A stretch of DNA of 40,351 bases from Rhizobiaceae bacterium (GTDB lineage Bacteria; Pseudomonadota; Alphaproteobacteria; Rhizobiales; Rhizobiaceae), in the NCBI GenBank assembly GCA_017644105.1, contig JAEPMD010000013.1:1-40351 (forward strand), written 5' to 3'. Made by a program: the position numbers and the translations under genes. Shown here piece by piece: positions 26,727-33,830 of the stretch. Under the pieces are notes generated by a model. It ran no database searches, was not told where the DNA came from, and saw nothing but the letters and a program-made list of their open reading frames with translations. Numbering within the stretch: the first letter of the stretch is position 1; each line of letters begins with the position of its first letter.

Positions 26727-28859
26727 ATGTGGGTGCCCGGTGTGAAAATCAAAAGGTTAAAAGACCATGCGGGACTGGCTGCGTTAGCATTTTCGTTGAC
26801 GATTTCATCACTCTCCTCACCGGTACCGTCCTATGCCGCTGAGAACGGCGATGCCGGTGTTCGGTGCGTGCAAAATCAACTCACTTCGCTTGATATTGAT
26901 GTCGGAGTGATCGATGGTTTATTTGGGAAAAAGACCGCTGCAGGTGCTCAGCAGGCGGTTAAAGACATGCCAAAGCTTGCCGAGTTAAATGAATTGAACC
27001 CAAATAACGCCTTAATGTGGTGTCGTGAGATGGCGCTGGCATCGCCGAAGCTCAAACAATATTGGCCAACACAAGATGGCCCGAAACTTGAATATTTCTT
27101 CTCCGGTTCACTTAGCAAATACGAACAGAATAGTATTAAATCAGCAATGGAGATCGCGGATAAATATTTTGGTAAATTTGATGTTGAACTTCCAGGCACC
27201 GTTAAGATTGTTGCATCCGATGATCTGAATGCCATGGCACGCTCGATCAATCGTGTTGCCCATAATGCTATTCCTGTTAAACGCGGCGCTGAAATATTAA
27301 AGGAACAATGCGAGGGAAAACCGCTGAGCGGATTAAACATCAACGGTTTAATTGCTTTATGCTTTGACAAAAAAACTGATGTCACAAAACGTATTCGGGT
27401 GCTTAAAGACATCGCTGTGCATGAATATGCGCATGAGGTTCAGCGTCAATATACCAGCTATACAAAAGCACTTGTTCGGGATCGGTCTGAGATTGTAGCC
27501 ATCAATGGGCCACGCTGGTTGGTCGAGGGCACAGCAATTGCTTTTGCAAGCGATTATTCTTATCGCGGTTTAAGAAGCGAAATTCTAATTGAGTTAATCC
27601 GAGAAAATGCGACACGGTTTTCCGGCCGCACGCTTTCGACATTAAGGCATGGGGACGCGCCCAAAAAACAAGTCTTTGGGAGCTATGCGAGCTTAGCGGG
27701 TTATATGGTTGCCCAGAAGAAGGGAATGGCGGGTATAATCCGCTTTTGGGAAGAAATGGCACGTAATGACTGGGAAACCGCATTTGCGTCGACGTTTGGA
27801 TTATCCATCAACGCATTTTACCGCGAGTTTGATTGGCAGCGACCCAGCGCAAAAAAATCGCTCAAGCCTCCCATTTTAACGAAAAATGATGCGGGCATTG
27901 CGTGTGTGCAACAGCAACTCACTGCCTATAACATTAATGTTGGAACCATAGATGGACTCTATGGCCGCAAGACATTTCGAGGCGTAAAAATGCTTATCGA
28001 AAGATATCCGGTGCTCGCAGATTTGGACGATTTAACGCGCGACAATGGCTTGATGTGGTGCCGTCAGATTGGGCTTATCGACGAAGCCTTGCAGATCTAT
28101 TGGCCTGCCAATCAAACTGCCTTTAATTATCAATTCGATCAGAGCATAGATATTGATTTTCGAAAGGCTATTCGCTCATCTGCAAGTAAGGTATCGAAGA
28201 CGCTCTCTGAGCTGGGTTTCAAACCCACAGGTAAGGTCAATGTGATTGCATCTAAGAACAAAGATAATCTGATCGCAATTGTAAAGCAAAGACTTCGTTC
28301 ACCCGTAAACTTTGATGACGTCAAACAAGATTTCGATCATCGCTGTATAAAAGCAAAAACGAGTGGTATCTCAACGGATGGTTCAATTGGCCTTTGTCTT
28401 GAAGATAGTGGCGAATTGGACGAGGAAATTATGCATCTACTCGCCCATGAATATCTCAAACAGTCGGCTGGTTATGCCTGGCCGGACAAGCAAGTAAGCG
28501 ATCAATTTTTTCAATTTGGACCAAGATGGTTATATGAAGGGATAGCGATTGCGCTAGTTGATTATATGAATGCGCCCAAACGATCTTTTGCAGATCATAT
28601 TGCAAGCCGCATCAAAGACAGCCAATCCGTTAAATCAGAGCTTCACCAGTTGGAAGCCTATGGCTCCGCCAGCCCTTCAAAACACCAAAAACGTGGCGCA
28701 GTTGCCGCGCATATTTTGGCAGAAAGTGGAGGCAACTATAACAGCTTTATCGTTTATTGGGATGAACTATCGCGCTCAAACTGGCAAGTCGCGTTTGAAA
28801 CTGCGTTTAACATTTCCGTTGGCGAATTTTACAAGCAGATAAAAGACGGCAGCAGCTAG
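26727..28859 (+). CDS. Exported double-unit HExxH metallopeptidase-like protein with one inactive-looking unit
   Basis: 710 residues: signal peptide (about 1-38), then two copies of the unit in the preceding gene. Unit A (about 41-370) has a peptidoglycan-binding-like module (C47 to about 80, with IDGLFGKKT), HEYAH at 232-236 and WLVEG with Glu267. Unit B (about 387-705) has IDGLYGRKT near 408-416, but the zinc motif reads HEYLK at 574-578, so the second His is a Lys; WLYEG (Glu604) is kept. Cysteines at 47, 99, 195, 212 and at 393, 445, 540, 557 match the first gene's spacing. Unit A looks competent; unit B looks inactive. It begins 100 bases after its paralogue. A GTG five codons in is an alternative start. 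Confidence 0.82.
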   Translation: MWVPGVKIKRLKDHAGLAALAFSLTISSLSSPVPSYAAENGDAGVRCVQNQLTSLDIDVGVIDGLFGKKTAAGAQQAVKDMPKLAELNELNPNNALMWCREMALASPKLKQYWPTQDGPKLEYFFSGSLSKYEQNSIKSAMEIADKYFGKFDVELPGTVKIVASDDLNAMARSINRVAHNAIPVKRGAEILKEQCEGKPLSGLNINGLIALCFDKKTDVTKRIRVLKDIAVHEYAHEVQRQYTSYTKALVRDRSEIVAINGPRWLVEGTAIAFASDYSYRGLRSEILIELIRENATRFSGRTLSTLRHGDAPKKQVFGSYASLAGYMVAQKKGMAGIIRFWEEMARNDWETAFASTFGLSINAFYREFDWQRPSAKKSLKPPILTKNDAGIACVQQQLTAYNINVGTIDGLYGRKTFRGVKMLIERYPVLADLDDLTRDNGLMWCRQIGLIDEALQIYWPANQTAFNYQFDQSIDIDFRKAIRSSASKVSKTLSELGFKPTGKVNVIASKNKDNLIAIVKQRLRSPVNFDDVKQDFDHRCIKAKTSGISTDGSIGLCLEDSGELDEEIMHLLAHEYLKQSAGYAWPDKQVSDQFFQFGPRWLYEGIAIALVDYMNAPKRSFADHIASRIKDSQSVKSELHQLEAYGSASPSKHQKRGAVAAHILAESGGNYNSFIVYWDELSRSNWQVAFETAFNISVGEFYKQIKDGSS

Positions 28860-28863
28860 GTTT

Positions 28864-28888
28864 GTCCCCGGTGAGGATCACCGAGGAC
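28864..28888. terminator. Hairpin between the convergent double-unit gene and creD
   Basis: GTCC-C-CGGTGA pairs with TCACCG-A-GGAC around a GGA loop. It lies five bases past one stop and 18 from the other, but there is no T tract, so termination by it is uncertain. Confidence 0.4.
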
Positions 28889-28905
28889 GATAGTTTGAAC
28901 GTTTA

Positions 28906-30306
28906 CTATTTGCTGGCGCTTCGTGACCAATCCACGTTGCGTGTTGCAAACATGGTCATGGCAATGGCCGCAAAGGCAATAATTGCCCCAATGAGCAGCG
29001 CATATTCATCTTCTTTAAGGATCAAATACATAATCGCATAGGTCAGCCCAACCACGCTCGCGATTACATAGATGGCATTTCGACTGGCAAGGGCATTGCC
29101 GACATACCAAGCTATCAATCCGGTGGTGGCTAGACTTGCGAGGACATAAGCGATGTCAAAACCAACTTGTTCGGCCAACGCCAATAACAGGATATAAAAC
29201 ACCACCATGGCAAGGCCAGTTAAAATATATTGGATCCAATGTACTGGATTTTTGCCTGTAAGCTCCAAGATAAAGATTGCCAGAAACACAAGCGAGAAAA
29301 ATGCCACTGCATATTTCAATGTTCTAGATACCAGCTGATAGAACTTTAACGGTTTAACAAAGCTCACCTCGATGATCGAATCCGCATTGCTGATTTGAGT
29401 TCCGAATGACACAGCGCTTATGCCGCGCGCCAAATTGGGCACCGTCCATTTTGCATCAAATCCAGTTTCAGTGATGTTTCTAGTCTCAGGCAAAAATCTG
29501 CCGTTAAATCCTGGGTGCGGCCAGTTGGATGTCATGCTCACTTCGGTTGTTTTACCGCTTGGAACGATTTCCAATGCACGCGAGCCGTTGATCGCAAGAT
29601 CTATCTCAAATTTTATGGATTGATCGAGCAAAGCCTCGTCCACGTTTAGGTGAATTCCACTCGATTTTCCCGAATTGTTGTAATTGTTATAGCGATTGGG
29701 TGAAGTACTTGGATGCAAGCCCGCTAGCCCTGGTGAGAAGATTACCCCCTCGCCTCCATTAAGCTCAGCCACGACTTCAGAACGGAAGCCCGCAAGATCT
29801 GAGACTTCAATCGCTAGAAAGGCTTCTCGCAATCTCGGCCGTCCATTTCGAGCGATGATTTGGCTTGTATCGATCGCGTCGAATGTGCCGGAAAGTTTGG
29901 ATTTCATATGATAAAGTGGGGTGGAATAGATCGATTTTTTGCGCTCCTCTACCTCCAAATCGCTGGTGGCCTCCAGTTTAGCTGGCGAGTAAATCGCATA
30001 GCGCCGCACATCGATATAAACATCATTTTGTTTCTGCTTGGTGAGATATGGCACCACCAAATATGGCCCATTGATGCGTTGTTGGTTGCCCCACCCTTGC
30101 GAAATGGATTGCGCAACTTGATCGGCGCGGTTGGCGCGTTCCTCTACCAAAGCCCAGACGAGCAAAGCCGGAATGAGCAGTAAAAATGTGATGATGCCCG
30201 TGATGATGAACTTAAAACCGGGGCTTGTTGATAGACCGGCAAAAAATGGTGGTCGCGGGTTAACCGAAACTTGTGATGTGTTGGGTTGTTCTTGTTGATC
30301 TGACAT
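28906..30306 (-). CDS. creD: Inner-membrane protein CreD family
   Basis: 466 residues. One N-terminal hydrophobic helix (about residues 32-55), a long periplasmic region (about 56-325), then a bundle of about five to six helices to the end, which is the CreD layout. The motif RINGPYLVVPYL near residue 98 and the segment GVIFSPGLAGLHPS near residue 190 fit the family. In E. coli creD belongs to the CreBC regulon and affects envelope properties and colicin E2 tolerance. No creB or creC gene is present here. It diverges from the vWA gene over 296 bases. Confidence 0.92.
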   Translation of the reverse strand: MSDQQEQPNTSQVSVNPRPPFFAGLSTSPGFKFIITGIITFLLLIPALLVWALVEERANRADQVAQSISQGWGNQQRINGPYLVVPYLTKQKQNDVYIDVRRYAIYSPAKLEATSDLEVEERKKSIYSTPLYHMKSKLSGTFDAIDTSQIIARNGRPRLREAFLAIEVSDLAGFRSEVVAELNGGEGVIFSPGLAGLHPSTSPNRYNNYNNSGKSSGIHLNVDEALLDQSIKFEIDLAINGSRALEIVPSGKTTEVSMTSNWPHPGFNGRFLPETRNITETGFDAKWTVPNLARGISAVSFGTQISNADSIIEVSFVKPLKFYQLVSRTLKYAVAFFSLVFLAIFILELTGKNPVHWIQYILTGLAMVVFYILLLALAEQVGFDIAYVLASLATTGLIAWYVGNALASRNAIYVIASVVGLTYAIMYLILKEDEYALLIGAIIAFAAIAMTMFATRNVDWSRSASK

Positions 30307-30394
30307 GTCGCCTCCTGATGTCGTTTCAAGAAGCGTTATCGTTAGGAACGAAATCGGGCTTAAGTTCTGTATCTTTGTGACCGGTGAAAGGTAA

Positions 30395-30424
30395 TTTTTA
30401 GGTCATTTTTGGGCTAAACGTCAA
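30395..30424 (-). promoter_or_regulatory. Possible creD promoter
   Basis: On the minus strand TTGACG (30424-30419) and TAAAAA (30400-30395) are 18 bases apart, about 90 bases before the creD start. The -35 hexamer overlaps the left arm of the inverted repeat at 30416-30438. Assignment is by eye only. Confidence 0.3.
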
Positions 30425-30438
30425 AAAATGTGACGTTT
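30416..30438. repeat. Perfect inverted repeat between creD and the vWA gene
   Basis: AAACGTCA and TGACGTTT flank a 7-base spacer. It overlaps a possible creD promoter, so it may be an operator; it could also form an RNA hairpin. The rest of this 296-base gap showed no gene. Confidence 0.45.
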
Positions 30439-30602
30439 TGAACCGATTTTCAGCCATAAATTGAACCTTATAGAGTGTTTTGTAACAATATTTGTCAAAA
30501 TCTCTGACTTTTTTAAACCACAATATAACCTTGATCGAGCCAAAAAACTGTCACGCTTGTCTTCAATGCTCCGATTATCGAATAACTCGGGGAGTGGTTT
30601 TC

Positions 30603-31715
30603 ATGAAACAATATCTTATCAATTTATCTGGCTTCACTGCACTGACATTTGCTGTTTTGGGAACACAGGTGCACGCAAGTCAAAATCTATCCAATCGGGT
30701 AGAGCCAGACACAATCAAAGTCGCTTTTGTTTTTGATACAACGGGGTCAAATGCCAGTCTGATCGCGGGCGCAAAGCAAAAAATCTGGTCAATTGCCAAT
30801 ACGATTGTCGACATTAATCCAAAGGCAAATATTCGTATGGCGCTGGTTGCCTATCGAGATCGCGGCGATGACTATGTGATCAAGATGCATAAGATGAGCG
30901 ATGATATTCAAGGGCTCTATGGCAATTTAATAGCACTTCGCGCTGCAGGTGGTGGTGATACCCCTGAATCGGTGAACGAGGCCTTGGATGCTGCAATTGA
31001 TCAAATAGCCTGGACAAAGGGGGATGGCACGCGCCGCATCATATTCCTTGTAGGCGACGCGCCTCCGCATATGGATTATATCAATGCACCAAAATATCCA
31101 GAGGTTCTAAAGCAGGCGTCTTATAACAATATAACCGTACATGCCGTACAAGCAGGGCTTTCCAATGAAACAAAAAATATATGGAAAGATATCGCACAGC
31201 GCGGTGGTGGCAGCTATATCCCCATCCCGCAGGATGGTGGTCAGATCTCGCAGATCGAAACGCCTTACGATCAACAAATCATTGACCTTCAACACAAACT
31301 TGACCGAACAATTGTGCCTTATGGTCCAAAAGAAACACAAGCCGCGTTAGAGCAGAAGATCATTGATAAATCTTCCGGCAGCGTGTCCAAACGCGTTGAT
31401 AATTCAGCCTTTTATTCCAAACGCGAAGCGCGGAAAGAAGTGGTGACTGGCGGCGGTGATATCGTCTCAGCAGTGCGAAATGAAGATGTTGAATTAGAAG
31501 CTGTTGCACCTGAACATTTGCCTGCACCCATGCAGAAGATGTCTCCTGAAGAGCAGAAAAACTTCATCGCTGACATCATTGAAACCCGCAAACGCATTGA
31601 AGCTGAAATGAGCGAACTTGTGACGAAACGCGATCAATATATCATCGAGGCTGAAAAGAATTCGACAGTGATGTCTGCACCGTCATTTGATGAAGCGGTA
31701 CGCAACGCCTTGTGA
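30603..31715 (+). CDS. Secreted von Willebrand factor A domain protein
   Basis: 370 residues from the ATG at 30603, which has GGGGAG about 8 bases upstream and yields a clean signal peptide (NLSGFTALTFAVLG, cleavage near HAS at residue 26). A vWA domain fills about residues 37-225. Its metal-ion site is complete: DTTGS at 45-49, Thr120 in GGGDTPES and Asp152 in VGDAPPH. After it comes a charged, helical region with a likely coiled coil at about 325-355 (ETRKRIEAEMSELVTKRDQ). Probably a periplasmic binding protein; the ligand is unknown. In-frame codons reach back to 30492 without signal-peptide character. Confidence 0.85.
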   Translation: MKQYLINLSGFTALTFAVLGTQVHASQNLSNRVEPDTIKVAFVFDTTGSNASLIAGAKQKIWSIANTIVDINPKANIRMALVAYRDRGDDYVIKMHKMSDDIQGLYGNLIALRAAGGGDTPESVNEALDAAIDQIAWTKGDGTRRIIFLVGDAPPHMDYINAPKYPEVLKQASYNNITVHAVQAGLSNETKNIWKDIAQRGGGSYIPIPQDGGQISQIETPYDQQIIDLQHKLDRTIVPYGPKETQAALEQKIIDKSSGSVSKRVDNSAFYSKREARKEVVTGGGDIVSAVRNEDVELEAVAPEHLPAPMQKMSPEEQKNFIADIIETRKRIEAEMSELVTKRDQYIIEAEKNSTVMSAPSFDEAVRNAL

Positions 31716-31729
31716 GGCATAAAATGAAT

Positions 31730-31763
31730 GTTGATCGCATCCCAAAAGCGGGGTGCGATCAAC
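31730..31763. terminator. Terminator between the convergent vWA and MBL genes
   Basis: GTTGATCGCA-T-CCC pairs with GGG-G-TGCGATCAAC, with one T/G wobble, around AAAAGC. It is followed by TATTTTC on the plus strand. It lies in the 64-base gap between two convergent genes and probably serves both. Confidence 0.75.
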
Positions 31764-31779
31764 TATTTTCTTCAATTCT

Positions 31780-32829
31780 CTAAGGCATTTGCACACTGAC
31801 TAAGTCTGTACCAACAACGGTATTGCCAGCAAAACCGCCATCAGTGACCGCCCGTTTATAATCTGCCTCAGTTAATCCACCGCCCGGGATCGGATATGGT
31901 CCCTGCCGTTTGGCATTCATCGGTGGGATAAGATGGGTCAGCATGAGATGCTTTGCGCCTGTTCGCGATGCCATGGACCCCAAATCTGTCGCCGTGCTTT
32001 GACGATAGTAAATTGGAGGTGGAAAACCGCTATCTTTATCCGGACCCATGACAGGGTGGATGGTCGAATGCACGATAATGTCGGCGCGCATGGCCAGTTT
32101 TTCAACTTGCGCTGATGTTGATGTGGCGCGCGGCGGTTTTGGTGCATCATTGCCAGCATCGCCTCCGATTACGACAGAACCAGCGGGTGTATCAACCCGA
32201 TAAGAGGCATGTCCCGGAATATGACGCGAATTGATCGCATAGACTTTCACATTCCCTAGGCTCCAGACCAAAGTCGGTTCATCCTCTTTTGGAAATGTCA
32301 TCGTGTTAATCAGATCCGCCGGACCGCCAGGCAAGCGCTTTTTGTTTTCGGCAAGTCTTTGCGCCATTTCACCAGAATTGATCAGAGCATCACCAATGTG
32401 CTTGGCATATTTGCGGCAACTCAGCGTATGTCCCAAGGGTGATTTACTGTCATCAGAACAGACAAGATCGACCTTTGGGCCACCAGAATTAAAATGCCAG
32501 CGAAGCTGCATCATATCTGTGAGACCTTCGGTATGGTCGGAATGCATATGGGTGAGGAAAATCGCATTGAGCTTGCCAACCGGCACTCCTGATTGCGAGA
32601 GGCGCTGGGTGGTTCCCCGGCCTGTATCAAATTGCAAATTTACAAAATTACAGCCTTTGCTGTCATCGCCAAATTGCACAAGCGTACCGGCACCGGCCTG
32701 TCCCATAAAGACCGGCGGCCCACCTTGAGTACCTGTGAGTGTAACCTTCATACAAGCCGCAGCCTGAGCGCCCGTTGACATGAGCGATAATAGACCAATG
32801 GACGCTAGTCCAAGCAAAATATTCTTCAT
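31780..32829 (-). CDS. Exported metallo-beta-lactamase-fold hydrolase
   Basis: 349 residues from the ATG at 32829, preceded by AGGA. Signal peptide LLGLASIGLLSLMSTGAQA, cleavage near residue 23. The zinc motif is HMHSDH at residues 94-99. Further ligand candidates are the Asp of VVIGGDAGND and the His of LMLTHLIPP. The arrangement resembles the RNase Z/arylsulfatase-like branch of the superfamily, but the signal peptide rules out tRNA processing in the cytoplasm. Substrate unknown. Two cysteines in the middle (SDDSKS...LSCRK) may be paired. Two palindromes lie just upstream of its start. Confidence 0.85.
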   Translation of the reverse strand: MKNILLGLASIGLLSLMSTGAQAAACMKVTLTGTQGGPPVFMGQAGAGTLVQFGDDSKGCNFVNLQFDTGRGTTQRLSQSGVPVGKLNAIFLTHMHSDHTEGLTDMMQLRWHFNSGGPKVDLVCSDDSKSPLGHTLSCRKYAKHIGDALINSGEMAQRLAENKKRLPGGPADLINTMTFPKEDEPTLVWSLGNVKVYAINSRHIPGHASYRVDTPAGSVVIGGDAGNDAPKPPRATSTSAQVEKLAMRADIIVHSTIHPVMGPDKDSGFPPPIYYRQSTATDLGSMASRTGAKHLMLTHLIPPMNAKRQGPYPIPGGGLTEADYKRAVTDGGFAGNTVVGTDLVSVQMP

Positions 32830-32843
32830 CAACTTCCTCACAT

Positions 32844-32855
32844 TTTATCGATAAA
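32844..32855. promoter_or_regulatory. Palindrome 1 upstream of the MBL gene
   Basis: TTTATCGATAAA, perfect over 12 bases, 15 bases from the chosen start codon. It shares the TATCGATA core with the second palindrome. Confidence 0.4.
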
Positions 32856-32871
32856 TTTAATTGTATTATAA

Positions 32872-32885
32872 AAATATCGATATTT
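32872..32885. promoter_or_regulatory. Palindrome 2 upstream of the MBL gene
   Basis: AAATATCGATATTT, perfect over 14 bases. Its centre is 29 bases from that of palindrome 1 and the two share a core, as in a tandem operator. Confidence 0.4.
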
Positions 32886-32956
32886 CAAATCTGGAAAAAT
32901 TGATCTATTTCGCGCTTTGCGCAGAACATGAACACAAAGTTGTAAAGCTTAATTGG

Positions 32957-33754
32957 CTAAGATGGGGTGAAGCGCAGAGATAGACAGGACATACCGCCAT
33001 CAAGTTTTGCAGCTTCTGTGTTACCTATTTGGCAAATTTCATAACCAGCGTTACCAAGCATTTCCGCTGTCTTATCAAAGCCATCGGGCATAATGACGAG
33101 ATTATTAAAACGAATGGAATTGGCGCAAGCCTCTTCGCCGTCTGCGACATGCAAAACTCTATAACCTTCAAAGCAACCAGACCGCGCAAGTCGTCTGGTG
33201 GATAAAATGGTTTCTTCATCAAGCAAACTGCAATCTGTTTTGAAATGAAGAACGTCAGGCGGTGTTTGAACCTCTCGCAGCGTATAACCATATTCACTCA
33301 CGATGTCACTAAGCTCCGCCACACCGTCTGAATTGGTTCGAGCAGACTTACCAACCAAGATTTCGCGCTCGGTCACCAGAATATCGCCACCTTCGATAAA
33401 GCCTGGCCCGTTGATCTGATGAACGTTTGTATAGTGACCCTTCAGATGTGGCGCCATTTCATTTGCTTCACCCAAACGCGACGGAGCACCGGGGCGCATA
33501 ACAATCGCCGATTCCGGTAGGCATAAAGCAGCGTCTTCCACAAAGACAGCATCTGGATAGGCCTCAAGCGCATCCAGCACCTGAACTTCCGCGCCTGTGG
33601 ACCTCAAAGCTGCGACATAATCTGCATGGTGAGACTGAAAGAGCTCAAGACTTGGCGCGCCCGTATCAACCGCGCGCAAACCATCGATAATACTGGCACT
33701 GGGTTTACGACAAATTGCGTGGGTGTATTGATAGGATTTAGGCATCGTGATCAT
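32957..33754 (-). CDS. Dimethylarginine dimethylaminohydrolase-like guanidino hydrolase
   Basis: 265 residues from the ATG at 33754; another ATG lies three codons further in. It belongs to the amidinotransferase/ADI superfamily: AFVEDAALC near residue 74 with the substrate Asp/Glu, EGGDIL near 121, catalytic His170 in LHFKTDCS and nucleophile Cys257 in GGMSCLSLRF. Length and the absence of an inserted domain fit DDAH better than arginine deiminase. The product would be citrulline plus methylamines (or ammonia). It lies just downstream of aspS on the same strand but after a terminator. Confidence 0.85.
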   Translation of the reverse strand: MITMPKSYQYTHAICRKPSASIIDGLRAVDTGAPSLELFQSHHADYVAALRSTGAEVQVLDALEAYPDAVFVEDAALCLPESAIVMRPGAPSRLGEANEMAPHLKGHYTNVHQINGPGFIEGGDILVTEREILVGKSARTNSDGVAELSDIVSEYGYTLREVQTPPDVLHFKTDCSLLDEETILSTRRLARSGCFEGYRVLHVADGEEACANSIRFNNLVIMPDGFDKTAEMLGNAGYEICQIGNTEAAKLDGGMSCLSLRFTPS

Positions 33755-33775
33755 CTTGTTTGTTGGCAAAAATAA

Positions 33776-33803
33776 GCCCCGTTATGATAGCTCACAACGG
33801 GGC
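33776..33803 (-). terminator. Rho-independent terminator downstream of aspS
   Basis: GCCCCGTT-A-TGA pairs with TCA-C-AACGGGGC around TAGC; on the minus strand TTATTTTTG follows. It is 27 bases past the aspS stop and only 21 bases before the start of the next gene. Confidence 0.85.
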
Positions 33804-33830
33804 AAATTAAGCAATATTATTTTAAGCGTT

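Noticed and set aside
26948-27412. 154-codon minus-strand frame inside the double-unit metallopeptidase gene
   Set aside because: Antisense to a frame with clear motifs and signal peptide; serine/leucine-rich composition typical of a shadow.
24212-32829. Recently acquired genomic island
   Set aside because: No integrase, tRNA, direct repeats or clear shift in base composition; clustering of exported genes alone does not show transfer.
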